A stretch of DNA of 64,000 nt from Rhynchopus sp. YZ270_cl-10 (lineage: Eukaryota; Euglenozoa; Diplonemea; Diplonemida; Diplonemidae), in NCBI GenBank assembly GCA_964035575.1, contig OZ037880.1, positions 372,001 through 436,000 on the forward strand, written 5' to 3'. Position 1 is the stretch's first letter. Each line of letters starts with the position of its first letter. The notes under the pieces were generated by a model. It was not told where the DNA came from. It saw only the letters and a program-made list of their open reading frames with translations, and searched no databases. This document shows, piece after piece, positions 29,903-40,839 of the stretch. Made by a program: the position numbers and the translations under genes.

Positions 29903-32900
29903 CTAGAACGGCAGCAAGGCATCAAGCTCTGCAGGAGCGATGTTAACCTGTTTTGTTTTTTTTTTGTTATGACCAGAGGTTTTTTTTGGGACCGGTTTTT
30001 TTGACCTTAGGGGGGGTTAGGGGGTTCCACGTATAAGGAAATCCTTAAGGATTTGCTGTCCAAAACCCATTTTTTCGAAATTTCGGTGAAGAAACCCACT
30101 AAAATGGGCGTGCCTGGCCGCAAATCGCCCTGGGGATCACCCATATATCCCAATAAACCACCTGACGACCTTCACAGAGCATTTCTTGTCTTTAAAAAAT
30201 CGATTTTTTGTGAAAAAAAGCCCCAAAACTGCGTAACGCTCGCGTAACGCTTGGTGGCCAAAATTTTACACTTGCCAAGAAATTTTCCCAATCAGACAAA
30301 ACTTCTTCTAAACACCCGAAAAACACTTCAATCCACATCTTCTGGGGTCCCGGGGTGGAAATGTATGGTTTTTACAGCTTTTAGGGGTCCTGGGAGGGTC
30401 CCAGACGTATTCATGAGAGACGGAATCGCTTATAATGCCCGAATTTACCTCTTTTTTAGGGTGCTTTTTCACCTTAAAAATTCAAAAAAAAGTTCTCAGA
30501 TAAGCTCAGAAGTGTCCAAACCCCCTCGGAACTACTCGCCAGACCCCCTGCGGGGTGGAGAATCATATTTGCGATCACTTTTTGGGCTATTTTGCCCAAA
30601 ATAATCCCGTGTCCCACTTTTGTCCCACTTGTCCCAAAATAGCCTAAAATACCCTATTTTGGGACAAGTGTAACAAAAGTGTAACATGGGGTTATTTTGG
30701 GCAAAATAGCCCAAAAAGTGATCGCAAATATGATTCTCCACCCCGCAGGGGGTCTGGCGAGTAGTTCCGAGGGGGTTTGGACACTTCTGAGCTTATCTGA
30801 GAACTTTTTTTTGAATTTTTAAGGTGAAAAAGCACCCTAAAAAAGAGGCAAATTCGGGCATTATAAGCGATTCCGTCCCTCATGAATACGTCTGGGACCC
30901 TCCCAGGACCCCTAAAAGCTGTAAAAACCATACATTTCCACCCCGGGACCCCAGAAGATGTGGACTGAGGTGTTTTTCAGGTGCTTAGAAGGAGTTTTGT
31001 CTGATTGGAGAAATTTCTTGGCAAGTGTTAAATTTTGGCCACCAAGCGTTACGCAAACGTGACGCAGTTTTTGGGCTTTTTTTCACAAAAAATCGATTTT
31101 TTTGGGACAAGAAATGCTCTGTTGAGGTCGTCAGGTGGTTTATTGGGATATATGGGTGATCCCCAGGGCGATTTGCGGCCAGGCACGCCCATTTTAGTGG
31201 GTTTCTTCACCGAAATTTCAAAAAAATGGGTTTTGGACAGCAAAACGTCCTTGGTGGAACCCCCTATTAGGGGGGGTGAGGCCAGTGTTGGCAGAGTACG
31301 TGTCCAATTTCAAAAAGTACGTAAAAAGTACAATAGTACAATAGTACAAAAAGTACGTAAAAAGTACAAAAAATACACAAAAAGTACATCTGGGTTTGTG
31401 GCCGGGTTTGTGCAGCTGGTGTACCAGTGTGGGGGCAAAAAAAAAAGGTTTGGGGGCAGTGTTGGCAGTACGGAAAAGGGAAAATGACTATAACACCCAC
31501 GTTACTAATACCCATTTACGATAATACCCACTGGGTATTATCGTAAACTTTTTGGGTATTATCGTAAAGTTTTTGGGTATTATCGTAAACTATTTGGGTA
31601 TTAGTTTTGGGTATTATCGTAAACTTTTTGGGTATTACCCAGGTACCCAGGTACGATGTGATTTAGCTGGCTACTCGCGCAAGGTATCAGAGGCGCTCGC
31701 ACGCTGGTGAATGTGCAGACAAGGTATGGTTTCATCGACCCCAGGGAAAATACAATTTTCACTAAATATATGGGGGGGGTTTTTTTTTACACAACTTTTT
31801 GCATCCCTGTCTTACATCCTCAAATTCAGGGTAACCATTTTTCTTGACAATTAACAATTAATCTTTCTCCAAGCGACATAACTTAATTACACCCACATTT
31901 ACACTCATCACAGGATCGCGAAATCTGAACTGCATCAGCGATTGCGCTTCTCCGTCTCCGACATTCTACACCTCAACATACGAAGACCTGGGTGGGAACA
32001 TTTAGTCAGTCACTGCTATAGCCATTAACCCAGGGAGCATAGCTAGTGCAAGAAATTCGACTTTGGCAACCTTCCGGAAAGTCTGTCCTCTGCTCGCGGA
32101 GGACTAGACACAAGAAAATATTGCGTTCCCCCAGAAAACCAGTGCACATTTCACACTCCTTGTGGGTGGTCTTGTTGCCTTTTCGTCATAGTAATTTTGG
32201 CCCAGGCATGTTCTTGAAGCATGACAATTTAGTGTGTATGGGGCAGGGTGTTGTTTTGTTCTGAATTCTCTTTGTTATAACATCTAAGTCAATCGCGGGT
32301 GGTGGTGTGTGTAGCGTGAGGCACTCTTTTTAGCAAACTTCCTGCGGCTGCTAAAGTGTTATTTCTTCGGATTTAACAACGTACAGCGTAACATAGTGGT
32401 TTAGCCTGGTCGACACAACCTTTGATAGATACGGGATAACCAACCCCCTTCGACCCCTTGTGGGTTCACTGAACAAGCCCTAGTGGTAGTTAAACGCGAT
32501 TGACATTTACATTCCTAGAGATGAAAGAACAAGACAACACTTCTGTACCCGCGCATCAAAATTGTGGAAAACTTTGCACCCCAAACACCCTCAACAACGC
32601 CCGCCAAAAGGCGCCCCTTGTTGCTGGGAGTTGGTTCTCATGATACCTGCACAGCGGGCATTCCTCTGAGTCCAACGCATGTTTGGCCTGTCTGCGGCGT
32701 TGTACTTAAGGTGCACGAAGGCAGGGTCTGGTGGTAAATTTTGCGTAGTACTGCGACGTGGTACTGCGTGGGTCTGGGAATATGGGTACCTGGGTACAGG
32801 ATATTGGTTGTGTAAGACATCTTCCACCATGCATTGAGGAGGGTAAGACAGTGTTCGCAGTTTCTACCTGATAGCATTACAACATTTAACTTCTCCACGG

Positions 32901-35900
32901 GGGTCTTGGGCCGTTCACTCGGTTCTACCTTGACTACCGGAAGATATTCTTGAGGCCTTTTTGGTCTTTAGAATATCCGGTCTTCCCGAACGGAGGCACA
33001 CTTTGTGTGTTACTACGACCTGGCAATTTCCAGCAGTAGGTTAAGTAATCTTTCTTGTAAATTGTTGGATCATTATCTCCTCAGTGCATGAATGCCCCAC
33101 GTGACTGGACACTTTTGTGTTTGTCATGTGGAGCTGTGGTTGCTCTTTCACGACTTTTTTCCTGTTCCTGGGTACCTGTTCCTGGACCTGGACCTGGGTA
33201 CCTGGGTACCTGGGTACCTGGGTACCTGGGTACCTGGGTACCTGGGTACCTGGGTACCTGGGTACCTGGGTGCCTGGGTACTACCCAACCTGGGTAATAC
33301 CCAAAAAGTTTACGATAATACCCAAAAAGTTTACGATAATACCCAAAAAGTTTACGATAATACCCAAAACTAATACCCAAAAAGTTTACGATAATACCCA
33401 AAAACTTTACGATAATACCCAAAAAGTTTACGATAATACCCAGTGGGTATTATCGTAAATGGGTATTAGTAACGTGGGTGTTATGATAATTACCCCTACG
33501 GAAAATGCTCAGTGCACAGAGCTATAAACGGCTTCTCAAGAATGTGCGCGTGGTGGGCTCTGGGCGACCTTATGGTACTATGGTACTATGGTACTATGGT
33601 ACTATGGTACTATGGTACTATGGTACTATGGTACTATGGTACTATGGTACTATGGTACTATGGCCGAGTTGTCGCAACTCCGTGTGCTCAGACCACTAGT
33701 AGGCACCACCTATGATGCCTACATAGCCCAGAAGACGGCCACTTCCAGACTTCGGGCGGTTTTGAGCACTACCCCTTCCTTAGTGGGTGATTTTCCCGGG
33801 CAAAAACAAAACCCACTCTTAAGCAAATTACAAAATGACACCCCCCACTGTCGGGGACATGTCAAGGACATGTCAATATGGGCCCTCTCCGGAACACCAT
33901 TGAATAACAAAAAACCTTTTTTGAGTGTGATTGGGGTGAAGAGAGGGGAAATACGGATTTTGCTTCGAATTCCCAGGGTAAAATATAGGGTCATAAAGTA
34001 CGGATTTGGGCGCCAAAAAGTACGTCAAAAAGTACAAAAGTACAAAGTACAAAAAGTACAACGTACACGTACTCTGCCAACACTGGGGTGAGGTGTTTTT
34101 CGGGTTGCAAAATTTTTCGCGCGCTTCGCGCGCGAAGCCCCTGGAGAAGCTGGTTCGTGGGGGATTTTTGGAATCCGTCCGCGCTGTGGTGGGGTCAATT
34201 TGACGAAATGGACAAGTTCTTGGCTTTTGGTCAACATCAGTGTAAGGGCCAAGTGATCTTGCCGACTGAACAAGGAAAGGGGGAAACTGGGTCAAGGGCT
34301 GCCGCGCCGCAGGCGGAAATTTTTAGATGCCGTCCACTTTTTTGAGTTAAGTACCCAGTACCATGTCATACAATTTACAGTAAGCTTGCGCCGCAGGCGC
34401 ACGGTACGCTACTTTTATGATTTCGCCCTATCCTTTTTTCTCATTCCTCGTTGGGTTCTACGAGCTCCGTCCGTCAAATTCTAGGAAAACACGCCCACCC
34501 TCTAACTCCCTTAGATGGTTCTTGGGGCGCGAGAAAGGTATCGGGGGAGAGTAAGAGAACACCATCAAGATTTTTTTTTTATTTTCCAAAAAAAAAATTT
34601 ATTTTCACCCCCCCAAAAGCCGGAAAAAAAATCGTGGGGGGGGGGTGAAACCCCCCCCCACCCCCCCGTAAAAAAACCTCTGGTTATGACATTCATAGAG
34701 AGTCTATCTAAACACAACACATACCTGCATGAGGGAATCTGCGAGGGCGCGTCTGAACTTACCCCATTCCTCTGTTCTGCTGAGAGGCTTGCAGAGGTCG
34801 CTGAGGGAGGACTTCTGGAGCAGCTCGTTGGACTGGCAGCAGTCTGCGATGCAGTCGGCTACGTTGTCCCAGACGTCTGAGCATGTCTCCCAGGCGCGTG
34901 TGGCGACGAGCTCGCGCAGCACCTCAGACATGCAGCGATAGGAAGGGATGCGGGAGGCCTTGCTGCACGCATTGAGGACACGTGTGGGGATGCTTCTCCG
35001 CACGCAGTCGTAGTTCAGGATGGAGAGGAACAACGCACGGATTGCAATGTCCAGCGAGCTCACACCCTCCTCCGAACAGCTGATCAGAATGCGCCGCACA
35101 TTCCCAACGTCCTTCGAGCTGTCGTTCCCCAACGCACTGATCAGCACCTCCGCGCGCTCAACCTCGTTGTCCGTCACCGTGTCCAGCTTCTTCACAAGCT
35201 GTGCAGCAATCGGTGTTGTGGTGTCGTCGTCACCACTCATCGCCCCTCTGCTGCTACCACCGGGAGACGCGATCTGACGCTTCTTCACAAGCACCGGGGG
35301 GCCGTCTGTGTTGATGCTTGCAGGCTGGCGCTGCCGAAAGAGGGCCTGATCGTCTGGGTGCCCGGAGGACGGCAGGGGTGGTGGTGGTGGTGGCTGCTGG
35401 TCGTCATGCATCATCTGCCCGTCCATTCCCTGGAGCATGTCCTGTGGGGGAGGGGATTTGGATTGGGTTATGGGGGAGGTGCATAGTGCATACCCTCTTC
35501 CTGCCACGTGGCATCCAGTTGCGCTGCTGCAGGCACGAGACACGCAGCTCTGTCGACTCAGCCTCGGAAGGTGCGGGGATCTGTGGGACAGCCTGTTGCT
35601 GCTGCTGTTGCAGCTGCTGCTCATCTTCGTAGTCAAAGCGGTAGTTGCGGACCTAAGGAAGGATGTGTGGGTGGGGTGGTGGTAGCGGGTGTGGTGGCGT
35701 GGCATACCTTGCTGCTGGCAGACCCTGTCATGGCGTCTCTGATGGCGGACTTCGCCCAGCTGCAGTTGAGGATGTACTTCCCGAGGGGTGTCTTGTCTTT
35801 GTCCATGAGGTTCTGTGCCTCCCCGCGGGTGCGGTACTCAAAGAACCCATAGATGGTGCGGTTGTTGGTGTCGCCGCAGAGTCTGATCTTGAGGAGACGT

Positions 35901-36305
35901 CCGCACGTCTGGACGAACTCGAGGAGGACCTTCTCTGGGAGGGAGGTGTCGATGCCGACCACGTACACCGTGCGCTCCTTCGACGCGGGCAGCGGGTCGT
36001 CGGGGCGTGTGTTCGGGGGTGGCGGCATCATGCCTGCAGGGATCATCGTCACCTTCATCCCGCCCGGCTGCTGCTGCATCGGCGGCATCGACATCGGCAT
36101 GCCAGGGATGCCCTGCACAACAGGCGCAGGCAGTGGCAGCTTCGGTGCACCTCCCGGAACAAAGGCAGGGGCTTGCGCGTTGAGCTTGGGGACAGCCTTC
36201 TCCTCCTTGAGTTCTTGCTGCTGTTGTTGTTGTTGTTGTTGCTGCTGTTGTTGCTGTTGTTGTTGTTGCTGTTGCAGCAGCTGCTGCTGCTGCAGTTGTT
36301 GTTGT

Positions 36306-36337
<32 letters not shown>

Positions 36338-38143
36338 TTGTTGTTGTTGTTGCTTCTGCTGTTGTTGCTGGTGGAACTGCTGCTGCAGCTGTGCCAGCTG
36401 GTGCGTCGCAAGCCCCGCAGAGATCTGCTGGGGCGACGGCAAAGAAGACGGGTAGGATGGCGAGGGCAGGGACTGGTGGCTGCTGGAGTTGGGCATCCCC
36501 GTGCCGTGGTGTGGTGAGGGGAGGGGCATGGAGTGGATGGAGGCGGCGTGGGGTGAGGGGATCGAGTGGCGTGGGGAGGGCACGTGTGACGGCGGCTGCT
36601 GTGGAGGCACATTCCCGATGGTTGTCACGGTGCCTGCCTTCGCGGCAGGCGGCGACTGTAATAGAAGAAAATATTGTACAATTAAGCATTCAAGAAAATG
36701 TGCATAAAGCATTACGAGAAAAGTAGGCTTGATGATGATATGTTTAGAACACAACAGATCTACCCGTTGCATACCTTCGGCGGAGAAGGTGGACCCCCAT
36801 CCACATCCACACTCGCCGGGCGGAACTTTTCCCGCATAGAAGAAGGCGAAGGCGCCTGGCTTGACGGTGTAGGGGGGACAGACAGTGCATTACGCTTCGT
36901 TTGCAGCGGTACTAGAAGAATCTCCCGCAGCTCAGGGTTCGTGCATGTCTGCAAAGGGTGGGCATGTGTTTGACATCAATGGGCACCTTTAGCGGAACAT
37001 TGTCCAAGATGTGGCTATACACATACCTGCTGGAAGTGGCTGAGTCTGTCAAAGAACGAGACCACAACGTATTCATTCAACTTCCTCTCCATCTCCTTGC
37101 CACAGCACGTCAACAGCACCGCTGCCGCCTCCAGGTCTGTGTCGATGGGTGTCACAGCAACAATTTGCCCCTGGCGACGTGGCAGACCAAGCAGCTCCGC
37201 GGCACAGAAGCTGAGGATCTGGTCCGAGAGCAACCTGTTGTGTTGTGTTGTTGTGGGGTTTATGAATGGTACTCTTCAAGTTCAAAAGAAATCAAACAAA
37301 ATCGAAGGGAAGAAAATGAGGGAATCTGTGTTCATTTGGCACAGTGCGAAAGGTACCAGACGCCACCTACGTAGGTACCAAGCATATCTACCAACACTGC
37401 CTGAGTGGATTTCAGTTGCACAATGTAGCATACCCTCTGTTGAACAGCTCCCCCAAGAACCCCGCAAGGTTGAGGAACTCAAACTGCTTGTTGTTTTCGG
37501 TGGCGAAGAGGGCACGTCTTTCGAAGGACTGTTGGCAGCGGTCGAGGATCGCTGCGTGCAGTGCTTGGCCCCATTTGAGCGCAATGTGCTTCGTCTGCAT
37601 GAGTGTCTCCTTGACGACGTCTGCGAGGGCAGCGCTTTGGCTGATGGAGATGACTGCGTTGTAGATGACCTGCGCGACCTGCATCACAACCGGCTCACTG
37701 AGCTCTGCACCGTTCTCGGTGATGAGCTTGAGAAGCGCCGCCTGTACACGGTTCACCGCTTGCGAGTACCGCGGCGAGTCTGCATCGATCAACGCCGCCT
37801 GGATCTCTGCCAACGTCGACGCACTCTGCTCTGCAGGCGTCATGCTTGAAAGCTCCTTCCCCAGCGGCGGGGGCGGCGGCGAAGGGTTGCGCTCAATAGA
37901 CAACGCAACAGGGGCCTTCTTCATCTGGCGCTCTGCTGCTGTCGTCGTCGGCGCAACGTCCACCTTCAGCGCGGTACTCTTCGTCGGGCTTGTGAGCAGG
38001 TCGGGGACATGGCTGAGGGTGCCCGGTGCCTCCTCGCTGGACCCTGGGTTGAGACCGCGCAGCTCCTTATCCGAATACTTCCGGCTCAAAGCATCATCGC
38101 TTTGAAGGAGCCCATTCACGGCTTCTGTGTTACTCCCTGGCAT
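29903..38143 (-). CDS. MIF4G / polyQ / RRM RNA-binding protein
   Basis: Seven exons: 37434-38143, 37027-37234, 36775-36948, 35708-36655, 35494-35652, 34725-35441 and 29903-29947, 986 aa with phase kept throughout. A MIF4G-like helical domain lies at about 125-305 (FLNLAGFLGELFNRG joined across intron 1 to LLSDQI; EAAAVLLTCCGKEME), as in eIF4G and CBP80-related proteins. A Pro/Ser linker follows, then a long Gln run with Leu (about 430-490), an RRM (about 590-670; RNP2 VYVVGI, RNP1 IYGFFEY) and a C-terminal all-helical segment that may be MA3- or second-MIF4G-like. It probably acts in mRNA translation or decay as a scaffold. The last exon (VNIAPAELDALLPF, stop) is inferred: its acceptor ACAAAACAG and phase 0 fit the donor at 34724, and without it reading stops six codons into the intron. 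The 4.8-kb last intron holds nested transposons. I know no standard protein with this exact order. Confidence 0.75.
30018..31266. mobile_element. Foldback element, ~600-bp inverted arms
   Basis: Nearly the whole 1249 bp is one palindrome: the left arm (from TAGGGGGTTCCAC) reappears reversed from about 30645 to 31266, meeting near 30630. Exact 11-bp duplications TTAGGGGGGGT flank it (30007-30017, 31267-31277). Long inverted arms and a 9-11 bp duplication suit Mutator/foldback elements. The same short frame occurs in both arms, so it is probably not a gene. It lies in the last intron of the MIF4G/RRM gene. Arms are nearly identical, so the insertion is fairly young. Confidence 0.9.
31490..33482. 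repeat. Inner inverted-repeat unit with ATTATCGTAAAC arrays
   Basis: Left arm 31490-31645 and right arm 33293-33482 are reverse complements beginning ATAACACCCACGTTACTAAT. Each arm is a tandem array of GGGTATTATCGTAAACTTTT units. The 1.6-kb middle has normal composition and scraps of minus-strand reading near 32590-32900, too broken to name. It could be a separate transposon nested in the hAT element; no target duplication was found. Confidence 0.7.
33188..33285 (+). repeat. 8-bp satellite (CTGGGTAC)n
   Basis: About 11 units of CTGGGTAC with few changes. Two units in reverse (ACCCAGGTACCCAGGTAC) sit at the matching end of the left arm (about 31638-31656), so the array is an expansion of the arm tip. 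Confidence 0.9.
33571..33664 (+). repeat. 8-bp satellite (TATGGTAC)n
   Basis: About 11.5 units of TATGGTAC. The dispersed repeat that follows (33665-33880) starts with the same word in its other copy at 8735, where it is present once. Confidence 0.9.
33665..33880 (+). repeat. Dispersed repeat, copy 2
   Basis: Same sequence order as 8569-8735 in reverse (GGCCACTTCCAGACTTCGGG, CACTACCCCTTCCTTNGTGG, GTCAAGGACATG). About 85 percent alike by eye. Confidence 0.8.
34094..34719. other. Intronic transposon debris
   Basis: 34100-34140 has a CGCGCGCTTCGCGCGCG hairpin. 34165-34215 resembles part of the 260-bp array at 56.5 kb (GTGGTGGGGTCAATTT). 34383-34470 is a half copy of the GC-rich module plus TTGGGTTCTACGAGCTCCGT, also in the hAT element at 49.1 kb. 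34570-34680 is A/T, G and C runs. No gene. Confidence 0.55.
36205..36390 (-). repeat. CAG/CAA repeat coding for polyglutamine
   Basis: A trinucleotide-rich stretch in exon 4 of the MIF4G/RRM gene encoding runs of Gln broken by a few Leu and one Lys. Mixed CAG and CAA codons argue for selection on the protein rather than a pure DNA repeat. Confidence 0.9.
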
Positions 38144-38595
38144 TCTCCTGCAAGGGTGGTAGTGGTAGCGGGGTGAGTAAGGGGATGGGTAGGGGATAGG
38201 CTAGGTTGCACAATTCGAATACTTTCGTATAATTATTTATACGAAATTATTCTGCGGTATTCGGTCGGGGCCGAGCACGTATAATACAACCTAGGGGACA
38301 GGTGGTGCACGAAAGTGAAGAAAATGGTATGTGACTTAATGGTGAAACTGCAAGTAAATCCACAAAGTTACGTCATTTACTTCACGTAGGGGTGGGGATA
38401 GGGGAGAGATGGGGGGTGGGAGGTGGGAGGTGGGAGGTGGGAGGTGGGAGAGTAAAATGTGGTGCTTTTGTTTCAAAAAAACTAAAATAAAATAGAGAAG
38501 TTGAAAGCGCAAACACCTCACCGTTCGGGTGAAGGGGCACCTGGTTCTCTGAATAAAAAAAAAAATCACAATCTAAAAAAAATGCAAAGTTGAGA

Positions 38596-38631
38596 AAGAT
38601 GTGACCTCGCAAAAAAGGGCACATACATCTT
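38596..38631 (-). repeat. hp1 stem-loop, AAGATGTG variant
   Basis: AAGATGTG pairs with CACA-TA-CATCTT around ACCTCGC and an A/G run. The loop is longer than usual; the outer stem is fully paired. Confidence 0.75.
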
Positions 38632-38661
38632 ATAAACAAAGAGTACAGGATACAAAAGAAG

Positions 38662-38690
38662 TTGACATAAGCCTCTCGTGATTAGGTCAA
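38662..38690 (-). repeat. hp1 stem-loop, TTGAC/GTCAA variant
   Basis: TTGAC, TAA, GCCTCTCGTG, TTA, GTCAA. The outer stem differs from consensus on both sides while pairing and loop are kept. Confidence 0.8.
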
Positions 38691-38838
38691 TCAAACAAAA
38701 CATAATGCAAACGCCTCTGGTGACGCAGGCACGACAATGTTGGGAGGTGAATACCAAAAAAAAACACCGATGTGGGGTTAATAGTGTTAATATGTGACAG
38801 TGCTCTCTGGGTGTGGAAAATTTTTTTTTTTTAAACTT

Positions 38839-38925
38839 GGAATACAAAGCCCTCTCGTGAACAGTGTACCTTGGGGTGGACCCCAACCATGCAGTCCTAC
38901 ACCCATTTCGTGGTTGGCATCTGAT
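38839..38925 (-). repeat. hp5 extended stem-loop array
   Basis: GAATACAAAGCC-CTCTCGT-GAACAGTGTACC is followed by a perfect hairpin TTGGGGT-gg-ACCCCAA and then ATGCAGTCCTAC...TTCGTGGTT. The copy at 60775-60865 has TTGGGGTG-ga-CACCCCAA, one pair longer on both arms. Others: 13441-13555, 41251-41340, and a decayed one at 40876-40965. Confidence 0.8.
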
Positions 38926-38949
38926 AAAAGAAAAAGAAAAGAGTTTGGT

Positions 38950-38986
38950 AAGATGAACCTAAACCTCTCGAGTTTAAGTTCATCTT
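38950..38986 (-). repeat. hp1 stem-loop, 14-bp paired copy
   Basis: AAGATGAAC, TAAAC, loop CTCTCGA, GTTTA, GTTCATCTT: 9+5 bp perfectly paired with one mismatch between. It is the best-paired hp1 in the window. Confidence 0.9.
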
Positions 38987-39657
38987 GGTGTGAAAAGGGA
39001 TTCCAGTTTATGTCCAGAGAGTTGAATGAAAATGACGTTTTTTTTGTGTTATAACAAATCCCCTCGGTTCAATACCCAAAATGCCACCCAAAAGGGGGGA
39101 TTAATGAAAACAGCTTGGAAAAAAATTCGTTGATTCTCTCTGTATTGCTTTGGCTTTTATGTTATTTTTTTCTTTTTTATTTGCGCCGACAAAAAGCATT
39201 TCCCCAAAGGGGGAGGACACGATTTTTTTGTTTTTGCTGTTCCCTTCCCCCTTACCCGACCCCCTAGAACCCGAAGAGGGAAAACCGACTCTCTGCTGCG
39301 ACAGGGCAAGCACACGGCTCTGTGGTTTTGTACGATAGCGAGACCACCGCCATCACTGCGACCTGTATTTGTGTAATGATGTGTTTTCTTTGCATTGTTT
39401 GTAATCATAGACTCATACCAGCGCAAGCCAACACCATTCCCTTGGCGGGAGGCCTAACGGGGCCAACACGACCCCACACTGCAGCGCTGCAGCCTCGACG
39501 TGGCGGACCGCACTCATCACCACCGCAAAGGCAGCACATGAGAGGAAACACCCTACCCCTGCTGCGACGTCGCCTGACAGCTCTTCGCTCTGTTCGGTGG
39601 TATTTGCGTAATCATCTCTAGAGATCTAACCAGAAAAACCTCATTATTCCAAAACCT

Positions 39658-40839
39658 TCAACATACCATAACCATTTCCGCCGCTTTATGCGCCTCCAAC
39701 GCAACCAACGCCACATGCCCTAACAAACCTACTGTGAGGTACCTTGAAAGCCCTGCCCCCTCGCGTACACCGCAACCACGCATCACCACTGCAATGTAGC
39801 ACGCAGCACCAAGATGCAGCGCAGCCACTGTGTATTCAACAGCACTACACACCGCCACGGGGTACAGCTGGGTGTACCCACCACCCAACACCACCGCCAC
39901 TGCCAGCACCGCTGTCAACACAGCAGTCCACACCTTGCCTCGACACATCACATACCCTGGCAGCAGCATACACCATGGCACCACAAAGCACAACAACCCC
40001 AACCACCCTGCAGACAACGGAGGGAGCGGCTGCGGGCACACCCCTACCTGCACGGTAGCAAACGGAGGCAACACTCCAAGCAACGCACAAAAGAGCTGCC
40101 CCACCGACCACCCTTGCGAAGCGGCAGGCACTACAACCACCCTTGGTGGAGATGGCTCCTTCACCTCACGAACCGGGGATTCTGTCTTCAACGGTTCCGG
40201 ATCTGGTACAGTTTGCGGTGGTGCTACTGGGATTACCCTTGGAGAGCGGGCCTCCCTCTGCACCATCTTTGGCGACGTGAAGAACGTTGTAAACGTCGTT
40301 CCATCTTCGCAGGTGATGCGGTGTCCTCCTGGGTTGGTGGGAGGCGGGGATGCGGTGGGGGGCTCTCGCTTTCTGCGGACGGAGGTGCGGACCTTGTCGT
40401 AGTACTCTGGGCTGCGGGAAGGGCTGCGTGGTGAGTCTACCCGGGTGATGGCGTGCTGGTAGAGCGATTCAGATTCGGTAGTGGTGAGGAGGGTGAGGAC
40501 TTCTGTGTTGTATGGGTCTGTTGCCTTGGCGCGTTCGAGGTGTTCCAGCGCTTCGGAGTGTCGCCCTGAGGCTCGGTATGCGAGAGCCGCGCGTACGTGG
40601 CCTTTGGCCCAGAGGGGGTGGCTGCGCACACAGGACACTGCGTCGTCCAGTGCCCCCGCCACGTCCCCCATCCCCAGGAGTGCGGCACTGCGGTTGCCTA
40701 GAAGGCGTGGCTCGCCAGGTCGTCGACGCAACGCTTGGGTGTACAGCTCGGCTGCACGTCCCATATCTCCTTTATGATACGCCCGCCCAGCATCCTCCCA
40801 TATCGAATGCACCTCACCTCGAAGGGGAGGAGGGTCCAT
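39658..40839 (-). CDS. TPR-domain multi-pass membrane protein
   Basis: Single exon, 393 aa. Residues ~12-115 hold three tetratricopeptide repeats (WEDAGRAYHKGDMGRAAELY, NRSAALLGMGDVAGALDDAV, VRAALAYRASGRHSEALEHL), a protein-binding scaffold. A Pro/Ser/Arg-rich linker (120-240) leads to four or five hydrophobic segments (about 248-390; LFCALLGVLPPFATVQVGV, LLCFVVPWCMLLPGYVM, VLTAVLAVAVVLGGG, GLLGHVALVALEAHKAAEM). The TPR end is likely cytosolic with the membrane part as anchor. No specific family recognised. A decayed hp5 stem-loop sits about 40 nt upstream, and on the gene strand the ATG is preceded by CAATCCCCAG, an acceptor-like sequence. Confidence 0.8.
   Translation of the reverse strand: MDPPPLRGEVHSIWEDAGRAYHKGDMGRAAELYTQALRRRPGEPRLLGNRSAALLGMGDVAGALDDAVSCVRSHPLWAKGHVRAALAYRASGRHSEALEHLERAKATDPYNTEVLTLLTTTESESLYQHAITRVDSPRSPSRSPEYYDKVRTSVRRKREPPTASPPPTNPGGHRITCEDGTTFTTFFTSPKMVQREARSPRVIPVAPPQTVPDPEPLKTESPVREVKEPSPPRVVVVPAASQGWSVGQLFCALLGVLPPFATVQVGVCPQPLPPLSAGWLGLLCFVVPWCMLLPGYVMCRGKVWTAVLTAVLAVAVVLGGGYTQLYPVAVCSAVEYTVAALHLGAACYIAVVMRGCGVREGAGLSRYLTVGLLGHVALVALEAHKAAEMVMVC

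Larger units (their letters stand above)
31282..34085. mobile_element. hAT-type element carrying satellites and nested repeats
   Basis: Inverted ends CAGTGTTGGCAGAGTACGTG (20+ bp), followed on both sides by AGTACAAAAAGTAC-type runs. 8-bp duplications GGGTGAGG lie at 31274-31281 and 34086-34093 (one extra C at the left end). CAGTGTTG ends are typical of hAT. It inserted right beside the foldback element, its left duplication overlapping that of the foldback. No transposase is intact. Inside: inverted arms at 31490-31645 and 33293-33482, two 8-bp satellites and a dispersed repeat. Confidence 0.8.
38144..39657. other. Intergenic with several stem-loops
   Basis: Contains a (GGTGGGA)n run at 38415-38450, hp2 at 38497-38551, hp1 at 38596-38631, 38662-38690 and 38950-38986, an hp2 first half at about 38704-38732 and hp5 at 38839-38925. 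39470-39610 is GC-rich without a credible frame. Confidence 0.6.

Noticed and set aside
30251-30931. MVFTAFRGPG-type ORFs in the foldback arms
   Set aside because: The same frame appears in both inverted arms and, decayed, at the window start; it is short, without homology I recognise, and is best explained as part of the repeat.
32590-32900. PiggyBac-like transposase remnant
   Set aside because: A few Cys/Arg-rich words near 32.6-32.9 kb hinted at it, but the pattern is too weak and no TTAA ends were found.
35663-36517. 284-aa plus-strand ORF over the polyQ exon
   Set aside because: A shadow of the CAG/CAA repeat and of the minus-strand exon 4.
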